Positions 21,303 to 34,700 of a stretch of DNA of 64,000 nucleotides are shown piece after piece (position 1 is the stretch's first letter; each line of letters opens with the position of its first letter). Location: NCBI GenBank assembly GCA_036768485.1, contig JAVLUZ010000154.1:41819646-41883645 (forward strand). The letters are read 5' to 3'. Position numbers and translations under genes: made by a program. Below the pieces are notes generated by a model that was not told the origin of the DNA, did no database searches, and was given only the letters and a program-made list of their open reading frames with translations. This DNA comes from Mermis nigrescens. Taxonomy: Eukaryota; Nematoda; Enoplea; Mermithida; Mermithidae.

Positions 21303-21850
21303 TGACTTAATTTTCTGTTGTGAAACATGGTTAAATGAAGTAATTCATGATAGCATTTTATGTCCTCAAAACAATTATCAAATTTTTCGCTCTGATCGAG
21401 TGAATAAACGAGGCGGCGGGGTCATTGTCTTTGTAAAATCACATTTTAGTGCTCGCTTTGTTAAAGTTCCTAACGAACTGAGTATATCTGACTCTTTAAT
21501 TATTGATTTTTTCCATGGTCAGGATAGAATTAGATTTCTTCTTATTTACAGACCTCCTCACTACGATTTAAATCATGCTTTAAGAATCTGTAACTTGATA
21601 GAATGGGTAAATAATTGCTCTTATCCCGTAATTATCCTAGGGGATTTCAATTTACCTAAAATTGATTGGACCTTAGGTACCTTTACATCCGATTCTCTTA
21701 ACGAATTGTTTTACGACTGTTTCTCGTCTACAGGATTAACACAATTAGTTTTAGATCAAACGCATGATACAAATATCATTGATGTTATTTTTGCAGCAAA
21801 TAATGTTTTTAATGTTAAAGTACTACCCCTCCTTTTCCACAAGTGACCAC
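21303..21850 (+). pseudogene. LINE endonuclease domain, frameshifted
   Basis: The ET motif (CCETWLN), the Y..P motif (IYRPPHY), GDFN and SDHNS of the exonuclease-endonuclease-phosphatase fold are in the expected order. The frame is lost near 21830 in a C/T run just before SDHNS and regained in a neighbouring frame. Confidence 0.88.
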
Positions 21851-23989
21851 AATTCTATATCTTTTGAAACTCGGATAACTCCACCTACTACTTATGTAGA
21901 ATCTCACTTTAATTTTCAAAAAGCAGACTACTTTAGTATTGGTAGCTTTCTTTCTACTATTTCTTGGCCTGATCTTTTTTCTACTTGTTTAAATGTTAAC
22001 AACATGTATAATGTATTTTTAAATGTCTTAAGGCCTCTTATTTTTACTTTTGTTCCTAAAGTTAAAGCAAAGCCCTCCAAATTTTCATACCCTAAAGTTT
22101 TACGAAAATTATTTGCCAAAAAACGGCTTTTATGGCAAAAATACAAAAAATATCGTACAATTATATGCAAACAAAGGTATCGTAATCATTGTAAAATGTT
22201 ACGCAAAGAAATTCATAATCATTTTTGTTTACAGGAAAGTAATTTATTGCAACATAACGATCTGAAATCCTTTTTTAGATTTGTAAATAATCGTTTAAAT
22301 AATTCTCGAAGCATTCCACCTATTACTTCCACTGACAATAATGTAGTAACTGATCTTCATTGTAAAACTAATATGTTCAATCATTACTTCTCTTCCGTAT
22401 TTACCAATGATGATACTAACGATTCTTTTGTTTTTCAGAAGCTGGGCGATTTTTCTATTTCAAACATCGTCTTTGACGAAAATAATGTCTCACGGGCGAT
22501 TGCTAAGATGATAAACTTCGACTTCGATAGCGCCTGATGGTTTAAGTAACTTTTTTGTTAAAAAATTAGCTTATTATCTTCTTAAAACCCTTATCAGTAT
22601 TTTTACTGTTTCTTTTTTATCAGGTGATATCCCAGACATTTGGAGGGGAGGCTTACGTTGTACCTATAATTAAAAAGGGTGACCCCTCATTAACTGAAAA
22701 TTATCGTCCTGTTTCTTTATGTTGCTCAACTTGTAAGATAATGGAAAGTATTATTAATACTCAACTATCAATTTATTTATCTACAAATGAGTTAATATCA
22801 CCTTTTCAATATGGTTTCCAAAAACATAAATCTTGCGAATTGCAACTATTAAATTGTAAACATTCTTGGGTTAAATCACTGGAATGTAAAGAAACCGTTG
22901 ATATTATTTATATAGACTTTGCTAAAGCTTTTGACAAAGTCGACATATCTAAACTTCTTGTTAAATTAACTAGTTACGGTATTCAACAAAACCTGTTTAA
23001 TTGGTTAAAAGCTTTTCTATCTAATCGTATTCAGTGTGTTCGCGTTAATCAGTGTTTTTCAGATTACGCTGCTGTTACAAGTGGAGTTATTCAAGGGTCC
23101 ATTCTTGGACCTACGTTGTTTTTGATTTTTATAAATGATATCTTTGATAACTTGTTAAGTTCGACTTTTATGTTTGCGGATGACTTAAAAATATTCAATC
23201 TTTTCTGCAATTATCAAACACTTCAGACCGATTTAGATAGAATTTCCATTTGGGCCACCAGAAATTGTTTACCAATATCATATTCTAAATGCACAGCCCT
23301 ATATTTGGGCAAAAATAATCCTAAATTGTCATATACACTCAATACACAAGTTATTACGAACGATTCTGTCTATGTTCGCGATTTAGGAGTGCTAATTTCT
23401 GCACAACCTGAAATTTAAGGAACATTACAACAGTATTATCAAGAAAGCTTTCTTGAGATCTATCTTAATTAGAAAATCCTTCTTTTCGCGTGATAAAAAT
23501 AATCTCGTAAAGGCCTTCATTGTTTACGTCAGACCGATCCTTGAATATTCCTGTGCTTTATGGAACCCCTCTTATATTAGTGATATCAACAGGCTGGAGG
23601 CTCTTCAGCGTAAATTTACTAAATACATAGTTGGATATCATAGCCCTCTTTCTTACGACGAACGCCTTAACCAACTTAACTTGTGTCGATTAGAATTACG
23701 TCGCCTTCATATTTGCTTATGTATGATGTATCAAATTATTAGTCAAAAATCTTGTCTTTGCATGACAGATTTTTTTGTGCTTAATCAGAATACTACTCGC
23801 TGCACAAATCGTTTCAAGCTAGTTGTTCCTCTTGTCCGTTCTAATTTACAAAAATTTGACTTTTTCTATAAGTATATCTCTGTTTGGAATCACCTACCTG
23901 ATTTTGTAGTCTCTTCCCCTAACTTGAATATATTCAAATCTAGATTAATTGATGTCGACTTATCCAAATTTATTATAGGGCGGGCTTAA
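21851..23989 (+). pseudogene. LINE reverse transcriptase, three frameshifts
   Basis: RT motifs follow the linker region: YRPVSL (fingers), DFAKAFDKVD (first catalytic aspartate), QGSILGP, FADDLK (catalytic DD) and a thumb/C-terminal part (LEYSCALWNPSYISDINRLE). The protein is split among four frames, so no product is expected. Confidence 0.88.
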
Positions 23990-24125
23990 ATCGTCATTTT
24001 TCATGACTCGCTCGTCGCCTTTTGCTGTACGCTTTTATTCTTTTGACCGTACGTTTTATTACTCTTTTACATCTTTCGTAATTGTCGCGTTTCAGTAATA
24101 AATTATTTCATTCATTCATTCATTC

Positions 24126-25926
24126 AGATAAGAATGGAATTTCAAAATCTAAAAATCTAGTTCACTGAAAAATCTCAACCCGCACCCCTCAACCCGTGAC
24201 CTGAGGAGTTCTGCATTCTGCCAACCCGACCCGACCTGCGGGTCGTGTTTCCGGGTCGGATTGGGTAGTTGCGTCCCGAACTTTCATCTCTACGGTGCGC
24301 GTAGAGCAGGTTAGGCAGGTTTTAGATGAACATGTTTATTCTACTTATCACAGTAATTGTTTTCTTATAGATAATCGTTTTTGTCTGAAATCAACAACAT
24401 ACTTCTATTTTCTGTTTCAAAATCATTGGCAGGGTTTATAACACGTGAACCGCAGGGGTATGTGAAACAACAGACTCTGTACGCAGTCTCTTTCGCATTA
24501 AGTTCTTATCATTTTTCATGGTTTTTATATTCTTTATAAATTTATACTAATTTATACATTCACTCATTCATCATAACTTTGGTTACGCTATCTACGGACA
24601 ACGAACGCTGCCGACATATTTCGTTGGATATAATGAATCAATCCTTATCAAAGGTAGCGCTTCAGTGCGTACCTATAGGGTCATTCCATGTCAAGTGGTC
24701 CAGAGGTCCCCACCCCACTCGCCGTATCTCAGATTTTAATAAAATTTTATTTGTAGGTACCCTAGAGTCTCGAACGAACATCTGCAAAACTTTCATCATA
24801 ACTCCGAAAACTCAGACAGATAGAGCCTAAAACCTAAACCCTATTCTGTATTGATTGCGCGGAAAACCTTGAGAACTTGCAACTTTGAAATTGCCTAGTA
24901 GCCGGACCAAACCTTTTTATCCGTCGAAAATTTGTAAGCATAGACAACTTTGTGCCCTCTTTTATACCGTTGTAAAGCTAGTTTTTTACTGGTTGTACTT
25001 CTCTTGTTATTGTCGTGTAAAGCTGCCCGGAAAAATTGACTTGTCAAAATTATTTCAGACTCTAGTCATTTATTACTCCCAAACGAAATAAGCGTTCAAC
25101 CTGCTTTTGCATATGGGTTAAAAGAGCAGATTGTGCTCTGACTGAATAGTAGATAACAGATTATTAGACATCCACAGCATAAAAATATAATCGAGCAAAC
25201 TTTTAAAAAATTCAAAGCAATACAAATTTTCCACATTTTCAGTTGCATTTTTCTCAAAATACCTACGCTTCGATTTTTTTCTTTTTGATACCATTAGGAA
25301 TCGCAACTTTTTTCTACCTTAATCATTTTGAATTGGCGTGTGCACTCAAACCATCGCTTAAAAATGGCCGCAATGATAAGTATAGACGGTTTCATTAATC
25401 CGAGAGCTTATTCAGTGAATTTTTTCAGAGGCTGCAGTAATCTCTTCTTTCTTATTTACTGTAGATCGCTAGATCTCACTCTGTAGCTACGTTATGCAGC
25501 AAAGAAGGGCTTTTCAATAACATTTTTGCAGCATAATTTCTTCTCGTCTTCCAGCAGATCAATCAACTTACAGAAAATAATCGTGCTTTCAGCTTATTCT
25601 AAGTTGACACTTTAAACACAATACACTATGATCTTAAGAAACGCCGCGAACTCCCGCATAGCTCAGTAGTAAGACGTCTGTTCGTCGTCGAAGTTAGCTT
25701 TTTATTTAGCACACTTACTGTAGTATGTCCCGGCACTGATTAAATGCCTAAATTAAATTTAGATGGGCGGATTAGTGCATTAAAAATGGAAGAATTCCAT
25801 CTACTCGCCCTCACTGAGCTGATTTGGCGAATTACAGTCATTCGCCTTGTTTCGCTTAATGTAGCCCATAAAAAATTTACTAAAAAGCTCTCGAATAAAT
25901 GAAGCAGACTATAGGTATACTTGACC
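24126..25926. other. Gene-free stretch, scattered repeat pieces
   Basis: Contains a C-rich AACCCGACCCGAC patch (24178-24270) and a GGGTCATTCCATGTCAA repeat start near 24679. At 25655-25685 there is a tRNA-like A-box (TAGCTCAGTAGTAAGA) without a B-box. None supports a gene. Confidence 0.5.
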
Positions 25927-26187
25927 AACCTGGGCGTGAGGGGTTAGGGGGTATGCACTCCCCCATTGAGAAACCAAAATACCCCCCCCCAGAAACCAAA
26001 ATACTCCCCCCCGGAATTCAATTTTTGATTTCGTTTTTTTTCGCAATTTTTTTGATGCCAATGGATAGTGCTCGATAAGAAACGTTGAAAAATAGTGTTT
26101 TTTTCGCCATACCACCATTTAAGGTCATTTTTTGACCTTTGAAAAATCTTGCATCCCCCTCAGAATTTCGGTGCTGCTCACGTTTGA
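25927..26187 (-). mobile_element. Family A MITE at the edge of the long inverted repeat
   Basis: Ends AACCTGGGCGTG and GCTGCTCACGTTTGA, flanked by acttgacc and tactgacc, a duplication blurred by a single-base indel. Removing it rejoins TATACTTGACCAGAAATGT, the left end of the palindrome that follows. Confidence 0.68.
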
Positions 26188-28495
26188 TACTGACCAGAAA
26201 TGTATCGAATCGTTTCACTTTCTGAAAGACTCGACTTGAGGTTAGACAAGTCAAAAATTAACCTCCTCTGATTCTAACGTATGTATATTACATATGAATT
26301 TTTTAACGCTAAATTTGATGCTGTGACTTGTTTTTCTTGAAAATGAATATTCATTATGTAAAGAAACTGTGTAAATTATCAAAAGATGACCTTTTTGTCA
26401 AATTCTACAGGGTGTAGCATTTCTTTTATTTGAAAGATCAGTAATTTTTATATTTTGTAAAATTAATTTATTCTCACAGTATTCCTTTATTATTTACTGA
26501 TATGGTTATAAATTTAAAACATTTACGATGTTGACTTCAGTTTTTTCCGATAATTTTTAATGTAGCGCATATGCGGGCCTTTGTTCATATAATAACATTT
26601 TATAGCTTATCACTAGAGACTTTAAAAATAAAGAAAATAAATAAAAGGACTACTTTTTTGTGCAATAGATGTTTGAATGAAGCATGGCATGCCAGGAAAT
26701 GGATGATATTTGGCGGATTAGCTTTAGAATGTCAGAAGATTTCACCATAAGTAAATTTGGACATTTATACTGAATCGCTACGTTGGCTGTTATCAAGGGT
26801 TTCTACACATGTACTTGAAAAAATATTAAAAAATTCCCATTAACAGACATTTAACAAATCCATGGTGTCTGAAAAATTATGAAATTTCATGACATTTTGG
26901 CAAGCGATATTTTTTATTACTTTTCATAAAATGTGAAGCAGCTCGCATTGTAATATATTGTCAAAAACTTTTTAAAAAAATTCAAAAAGATCAAAGGACC
27001 GCTTTTTGAGTTAGATAGGCATATTTAAAAAGAACATGTTGTGCTGAGAAATTAACAAATTATACTATTTAAAAAGACATTTTAGGGATAATTATTAGCG
27101 GAGAACGTGTAAAGGAAACATAATATATTGAAAAGTTTTTAATTTGAGCAATTTTAAGCAAAAATCAGTAGGTATTTTTCTTTTCTTGAATAAAATTTAT
27201 TAGATAAAATTGAATAACTAAATTACTATCGCAAGGAGAAAACTTGGTTCTATCAATAACGACGTTTTTTAATGACTTTCATAAATTCGTGTGTACTTCA
27301 TAAATAAGTAGAATCAGAAAACGTTATGCTATTTTAAGTTAAAATTATTCAAATTTGACAATCCCAAGCGCATGAACTTCCTCAATGTCTATTAATCTAA
27401 AAGCTGCCGTTGTATCATTTTCTTTTTTTCTTAAAAGCCTGTGACAGTACGGCAACAAGATTTCACACACGAAATGATAAACCAAACGTATAAAATTACC
27501 TATAAAAATAGGAAAATACATTGCCGCGTTGACTCACAAGTCACAGATCTCTAAAATTGATAATTTTGCAGTTACTCCATGTTTCATTTCTGTCTCAAAA
27601 TATTGGTATTATATTTTTCGTTTTTTCCTCATTAAATCCGAGGATAAGACTTAATAAGTTACTTGCAGTGAAAATGAACAGCTATTTTATTAGAGAATTT
27701 AATAAGAAAATCTCTTGATACTTTAAGTCGAAATGGTCTAATTTTGATCATTTCTCAGTAAACCATGTTCTTTTTACATATGTTTAACTTCAAAAGTAGT
27801 CCTTGATTTTTTAAATTCTTTTTTAAAGTCCCTGTAATTTTTCAGCACATCATGTTCTCGTTGAAGGTCTGTTACTTTAAGAGGGAATTTTTAATTCAAT
27901 TCTTTCATATCCAGATTCATTAACGGTAAAATGCTGTGACATTCTGCGTCAAATTCGTTAAATTTCAGCCATTTAGCATACCATATTCCATCCAAACACC
28001 TATTGCACAAAAAAGTGGTCATTTCATTAATTTTTTCGTTATTATAAAAGCCTCTACGGCCGTATACATGTGCTACATTGTAACTTATCGAGGAAACTGC
28101 AGTCAACACTGTAAATGTTTTACGTTTATAATCATATCAATAAATGTTGAAGGGATACTATAAGTTTGAATTAATTTTACAAAATGTAAGAATTATTCAT
28201 CTTTCAAATAAAAGAAAAAGTATTGAATTTGATCATAGTGATCCTGACTTATGACGAAAAATGTTATAATCTGTAAAATTTGACAAAAAAGGTTACGTTT
28301 TGATATTTTAAACAATCTCTTTACTCAATAAATATTCGTTTTCGAGATAAACAAGTCGCAGCATCAAATTTAGCGTTGAAAAATTCATGTGTAATACACG
28401 TCAAGATCAGAGGAGGTTAATTTTCGACTTGTCCAAACTCAAGTCGAGCCTTTCAAAAAGTGACTCTAAACAATTTATACATTTCTGATCACTTT
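26188..28495. repeat. 2.3-kb long inverted repeat (foldback, arms about 1.1 kb)
   Basis: The left arm reads CCAGAAATGTATCGAATCG, AGACTCGACTTGAGG, AATTAACCTCCTCTGAT, AACGCTAAATTTGATGCTG and ACTTTTTTGTGCAATAG. The same blocks recur in inverse order and complement from 28495 leftwards. The centre is near 27340. The arms have diverged by substitutions and small indels, so the structure is old. No gene is recognised; 27891-28109 (minus) is open for 72 codons but is just arm sequence. Confidence 0.82.
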
Positions 28496-28627
28496 ACTAA
28501 CTAAGCTCAAAACTACTTTTTTTGAGTGACTTATTTCCAGAGTTGCAGTGTAAATAGTGTAAAGAATCTGAGGGTGAAACGACACATTTCGGCCTGTATT
28601 TGGCCTGCCAATAACTCCGGTTCTGAG

Positions 28628-28851
28628 CATAGATGGGTGCCACCAAACTTATGGGGGGCAAGATTTTTCCAACGGTCAAACAATGGCCTAAAATGGCGAG
28701 AAACACAAAAAAATTTTACGTTCCTCATCGAGCAATATCTATTGGCATCAAAAAATTGGGAAAAAGCAAAAAAAATTCAAAAATCGAATTCTGGGGGTAT
28801 TTTGGTTTCTTGCGGGGGAGGGGTGTATACCCCCACTTACGATCAGGTATG
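28628..28851 (+). mobile_element. Family A MITE
   Basis: Ends CATAGATGGGTGCCACC and GATCAGGTATG. Flanks gttctgag (28620-28627) and gttatgag (28852-28859), 7 of 8 identical. Confidence 0.78.
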
Positions 28852-28859
28852 GTTATGAG

Positions 28860-31692
28860 TCACTAAAATTTGTTCCACTAAAAATATACTACGACTCAGG
28901 GGATACTTTCGACTTACTAGCAAACTTTTGTACACTCAATATGGAGTTAGATCTAGAGATTTAAACTTTACACTCTAGTGGATGTTGTAAAAAACAGATT
29001 TTGTCCTCTAACTTTTCCGCAAGTTGGAATAAATTGAATAAAACAGAAATAAAGGACTTTCTAAGGGCTAACACGTCGTAGCAAACCGCGTTTAAAAAAC
29101 GCAATATTGAGTTAGTTATGGCGGTGTAAAGTTCAAAATCATGGGTGTGAAATGAGCGAGAGAAACACATTTCTTCCTTATTTTGATTTGTAAATATCTC
29201 AAATACTTTGCGGAACAGAAGTTTTCAAGATACAAAGGTACTACGATTCAAAGGCTAAAAAGTGGCCCAAACCGAATTTCTTTACACTCAATGGTGAGTT
29301 TGGTTCAGATTTTTAAAGCTTACAATGTGATGGATGGTGGAAAATACGTTTTTGTCCGTTTTTTTGTTCGCCACTTTCTCCGTTTAGAAGTCGGGACAGG
29401 TCGAATAGAATAAAATTAAAGTACTTTTAAAGGGGTACACGTTAGAGCAAATTGCGTTTATTTTATATCATTTAGCTTTTCCGGGAGGTGCAAAGTCAAA
29501 AATTGGGTCTGTTAGTAGCCTGAAGAACAATTATTTATGCCAATCGCATTTTTTTGATTGCAATAACTCTGCATACCGCTACCACCGTAGGGTCTTTTGT
29601 ACAAATGCAATAATGATTAAAGCCAACAGAAATAAGTCCCAAAATTGAATTGTTTTAGCAAGGGTGTTTAAATATGCCGACGCTTCAGGCCAATTTACTT
29701 ATTCGTTTTAAAATCTGTATCAAAACCCTAAATTCAACTTTAAAAAAGTAAAAATTTCCCGCCGCAATCAATTTTCAAGTTGTTTATAGCTTTAATATTG
29801 TATGTTTTGCGCAGACATTTAATAACCCTCGATTTCTTTGTTAACGAAAAAAGCAAATGAAAGCCATCAGAGCGAAAAATGTATGTACGTACATAACCTT
29901 TTTTAAAGAATCAGTGCCAGTTTGGGCCGAATTTTGAACCATTACATATCTTATCTCTTGCAAATTTTAAATTGTCATTCGACATTTGAATGCTTCTTTT
30001 ATCAAATTTCTCGGGGCTCTGCCTCGGACCTCGCTAAAGGACGCTTGAGAGCGCCAACCCTAGATACCCTCAGCTATAAAAGCGAGGGTGTTTCGAGCAC
30101 TTCACGTCCTCCTCTCCTTGTACCTAACACTTATCTAAAGTTAAACTTCGCAGTATTTTAAAATACTAAATTCAAGGTACTAAAAAGTGTTTTTTGTCGA
30201 TTGGCTTTATACTCGTACTTTCGAATCACCTTACTGCAGAAAGTCTCGAGAATTCGGACTATAATTGATGTTAGATATCAACTTACCGTCTTCAAAAATT
30301 GTTAAAATACCTTTGAAATATAAAAGTTGTTTTCTGATTCTACTTTTTCGGGTTGTTTGTCTGGCGTCTCGATTTAAAAACTCTCGGGCTGACCCCCAGA
30401 GCCAGATCGGCTAACCCCTCCCCAAAAGACCAACCATCTGTATTGACTATATGACCTGACATCCACCGCTCCCTTGTGCAAGTCCGATTCACATATGCAC
30501 AGAATGACCAATCTGGTGGGTCAGTCAACCGGTGTGGAAGGTCAATCAGTGAATAATAAACAAACAATTAATGAATCAATACAGTCAGCATTTTTTTGAG
30601 CCAGAACGGTCTTAAAAACCGATAAAAGTAGCGTATTCTAAGTTTCTGGTGAATTTCGGACACCTTTGCGTTATTTGATTTTTATCCGTTTTTGGCTTTA
30701 ATTTTTCTAAAGATAATTGCCCATATGAAGATTTAGACCACACGCACAGCTTGGCCAGTCTGGGGCACCAGTCAGTCTGGGAGTGACCCAAAATAGCCTC
30801 AAAAACTGGCACAAATTCTAGAACAGCGTTAAAACTACATTATATTTTGGCTGATCCACAGATTTCAGCCAATTTCAAGCAGTTTTGCAGAATTCGTTTT
30901 TCATCCATTTCCATTCAATTTTGCCCTATTTTCCGTAAAAATTTTCCATTTTCCCATTCTAAGGGGTCAAGAGACCCCCAAAGTTCCCATATGCATCTGG
31001 TCTGGACCATACGACAGCATGGGAATTCTGGAGGGGTCAAACCCTAAAAATTTTTAAAAAACGCCTTTTCGGGCTAAAAAACGGTAAGTACGCGTCAAAA
31101 GACCTGACGTTTCGGACAATGCTCGTTCTTTCTAAAACACAAAAACATGAAAAATTTCAAGCAAATTTGACAAAATCGAGTGAATAGAACAAATTGTAGT
31201 AAAAAATGTGCATATGGCGAGAAACGTCGAAAATTTGAGACTTTCGAGCCAAAAATGATCTAAAACTGTTTTAAAATGAAAACTTTTTCGATTTTTACGA
31301 AAAATCGACAATTCGAGGGGTCGCAGCTATTTTTGCAGGGGGGGTCAGTTGCATGTCTTGCATGTCTGCTGCGACTACATTTGATTCTGCCTACGCGTAT
31401 CTATGTATGTAGGTATCTACACTAGTTTTCGACGTATAATCTAAATAGATTGGAATCAGCAAATCAGCAACGCGTAGGCTGTATAGTAGACATGCAAAAA
31501 TGTCGATAAAAAGACTGAAACCTGTTTACTGGACATTTCGTTAGAGCATTCACGAAAGGTTCTTCGTCAACCTACACGTAAGTAATCTTACTGACGATTT
31601 GTTATTGTCAAAATATGATATTCGATTTCGTAACTTGCAAAATAATTTAAAATTTTCATGCTGTTGTCAGCTGCGTGAATTTCAATTCCATC
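28860..31692. other. Gene-free stretch, degraded repeats
   Basis: The AT-rich 28860-30300 holds two related segments (near 28890-29170 and 29220-29520: ACTACGA.TCA, TTTACACTCAAT, GTGGATG). A diverged Family E copy is at about 30753-31010. A degraded 350-bp repeat (31010-31365) resembles 2100-2460, 15840-16210 and 32093-32405. No exon could be supported. Confidence 0.5.
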
Positions 31693-31785
31693 ATGGTGCG
31701 GTACGAAAATGAATTGGCAGCTATAACGAAGGAATATAACAGGCTGTTGTTCGACGAAAAGGAATGGAAACTGGAAAAGGAAGAG
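31693..31785 (+). CDS. START gene exon 1 (initiator ATG)
   Basis: ATG at 31693 opens MVRYENELAAITKEYNRLLF and ends KEE|gtaact in phase 0. A splice-acceptor-like tgttgtcag 22 bp upstream suggests a 5' leader exon or trans-splice site. The upstream bases are also open in frame, so the start is probable rather than certain. Confidence 0.78.
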
Positions 31786-34700
31786 GTAACTTTTGACTAA
31801 ACTTGCGGTTGATGGCAAAGCATGGTTCAAATGTGCTTATTAGCAAACGTACGTGTTCTTAGAGGGTGTAGAGGGGAGGTTTTGAATCCCCGCAAAATGA
31901 TTGCTAACCCCTTCCCTCTACAAAATGGCTGCGACCACATATGGGCGTGGGGGGATTGGGGGCTTGCATCCTCCAGAAGTTGATATACCCCCCGCAGATT
32001 ACTGTACCCCCAGAATTCTATTTTTAGTAACATTTTTGGGGATTTACCCCATCCTGACCCCTCTCTAGGATTTTATTGCTGCCCATGTATAGCTGCGACC
32101 CCCCCCAGAATTGTCGATTTATCTGGATAAATAAATGTACTTTTTCAAGCGTTTTTAGCTCATTTTTGGCCCATATGTCTCAAATTTTCGGCGCTTCGCG
32201 CCATAAACACGTTTTTGACTATACTTTGTTCAATTTTCTCGTTATGTCAAATTTTTTCTCTCGATTTTCATGTTCTAGAAAGAACGAGCATTGTCCGGGC
32301 GTCTAAAAGCAGTGCTTTTGACGTGCACTTGACGTTTTTTAGCTCAGAAAAGGCACTTTTTGAAAATTTTATAGGCCTGACCCTCAAATTTCCATGCTGT
32401 AAATGTATGTTAGCGACCGCGTATTATTTTTATTGAATAAAACTTGATAATGTTGTGTCAAAATCTAATTGTTGTTTTTGTTATTTCGTTTTCTCAATTG
32501 TAGGTTATGTGGATACAATTTAGTATTTCTCTTTCATATGTGCCTACCTACCTATTTCAGTAAGTATCTTAATTACGAAATGATATTGTGAGGAATTCCA
32601 GTCGTTGCTAAATTTTTCAGTATTGTCAAAATAAGACATCTTGTGCCCTCAGGAAATTATACAATTTAATTATAAAAGTTACGAATATTATTATCGCACT
32701 AATTACGGTGTTAGCCAGAAAATAGGAAAAGAAATTTTATACAGCTTTCTGTAATAATTGTTATAAAAGAGTGCGGCCTAGTATTTGGCACCGTCTCAAC
32801 ACTCCCACTGTCTCAACGATCCCACTGTCTCAACATTCCCACTGTCTCAACACTCCCACTCGAATTCTCAACACTCCCACTGTCTCAACATTCCCACTGT
32901 CTCAACACTCCCACTCGAAGATTCTCGACTTACTCCCACTGTCTCAACATTCCCACTGTCTCAACATTCCCACTGTCTCAACTGCTCCCACTCGAATTCT
33001 CCAACACTCCCACTGTCTCAACATTCCCACTGTCGCAATGCTAAACGGGACCATATATGAGCATGAAGCGTCTGGGTGGGGTCTAGAGACCCTCTCTCGC
33101 CCAAAACTCTGGCGAACTTCCTAAAATTTTTTTCATTGATACTCTTTGGGACTTGATCCCGTCTGGAGCCCCATAATTTTTTTACACTGCCCATGCATGA
33201 ACGGTAAATTTCACTTAAGGGCGATAAGATTTACAACCTTGCACATATTCCAGTTCAGATTTAGGATTTTGATTATCACTTAATGGTGATAAGATCTGCG
33301 ACCTATGCACATATTCTACTTCAACGTATTTAGGATTTTACTGACACAGATGCCAAAATGTCACTGTTTCGAAATTTCAATGAACGCAAGCTATGGTAAT
33401 TAGTTAGCAAGATTTAATGTCATCAAAAAAATACATTAAAAGATGCAGGTATCGCGAAAATGTGTTTCATTTTTATCAGCTAGCGATGATGATAACATAT
33501 TACGTGAATTCAACCAAAGAAGCGATAAGGAGTTAGCTTTTACTCCTCGATATATCATACAAAAAAGCGTTTAAATATTTTATAGTGCGTGCCAAAGAAA
33601 ATTTTGCACGCGAAATCGCCGGGATCCAGCCTGATACAGCTGATTGAAAATGCACGACGCTTATTTGAATCACTTAATAAATCTTCTTGGTTAAACCGTT
33701 AACGGATATAGCGTTGTTATCATCACGCATGTTGATAAAAATGAAGCGCATTTCGCGATACCTGCATCGTAATGCATTTTTTGATGTCATTAAATCTTGC
33801 TAACTAATTACCATAGCTTCGCCATTGAAATTACGAAAACAGTGGCATGTGGCATCCACGTCAGTAAAATCCTAAATCCGTTGAAGAAGAATGTGCAGGG
33901 TCGTTAAGATCTTATCACCAATAAAGATCTGAAATTTAAAATCCTAAATCTGAGGACTGGAATATCACAGGTTATAAATCGTATCGCCCTTAAGTGAAAT
34001 TTGCGTTCATGCATGGGCGCGCTCCGTCCGTATGGGGCTCAGACGTGATTAAACCCCTAAAAGTATCAATGATAGCAATTCTAGGAAGTTCGCGAGATTC
34101 TTGGGCGAGAGAGCTCTCTAGATTTGCCCGAACGCTTCATGCTCGCATATGGTCCCGTTGCTATTGCGGCAGTGGAATCTGGAGAACGGTGGGAGTGTTG
34201 AGAATTCGGTGGGGGTGTTGGACAGTGAAATGTTGGACGTGGAATGTTGAGACGTGGGAGGTGTTGAAAATTCGAGTGGGGAAATGTTGAGCAGCAGTGA
34301 GAATGTTGAACGGTGGGAAGTGTTGAGGCACAATCTAGTATTTAATGTAAATTACGGAAGATAAGCATTTTGGCCGATATACGGGAACGAAGTGCAATTT
34401 CTTTAGAAAATCAATTTAAAAATTAGTCACTTTATTGTATTGAATTATTCGGAAAATATATTTTTCCATGAGCTGACTCTTTACTGTAATATGGGCATAC
34501 GGTCTATTCAGCCTTAAGACCTTAAAAATTAAAAAAGACGAACAATAAACTCTTGGTTTTATTTTAAGGCAGAATGCAAGATTTACTCAGTGATGACGCC
34601 AAGCTCGACAAAATCTAGATGCTTCAAATGCGAATTTGAGATCAATATGCAGCCTCGCCGCGTTACTGACACCATTCATTTTTTTGGACCTTATCGGTGT

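Larger units (their letters stand above)
21298..24125 (+). mobile_element. LINE retrotransposon (Jockey/CR1-like), 5'-truncated and frameshifted
   Basis: An apurinic-type endonuclease is followed by reverse transcriptase on one strand. The endonuclease begins at about 21303 (DLIFCCETWLN) and continues with GGGVIVFVKSHF, LLIYRPPHY, ILGDFNLPKIDW and SDHNSISFE. The RT block shows ENYRPVSLCCSTCKIMESII, IDFAKAFDKVD, SGVIQGSILGPTLF and the catalytic FADD at 23173-23184. Coding ends at about 23989. The tail runs to an (ATTC)n microsatellite at 24104-24125, typical of non-LTR 3' ends. Frameshifts near 21830, 22515, 22650 and 23415 make it inactive. No gag-like ORF1 upstream. Confidence 0.92.

Noticed and set aside
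24678..24900. GGGTCATTCCATGTCAA repeat
   Set aside because: The start motif resembles a widespread invertebrate repeat, but I could not define an end or class.
25655..25725. Possible tRNA gene (TAGCTCAGTAGTAAGA A-box)
   Set aside because: No B-box (GGTTCGAATCC) and no cloverleaf pairing that I can draw; at most a tRNA-derived remnant.
32795..33040. CRISPR-like regular direct repeats
   Set aside because: Units are contiguous without unique spacers, degenerate, and in a eukaryotic context.
32771..33124. 117-residue frame rich in SQHSHCLN
   Set aside because: Pure translation of the 17-bp minisatellite in a foldback arm.
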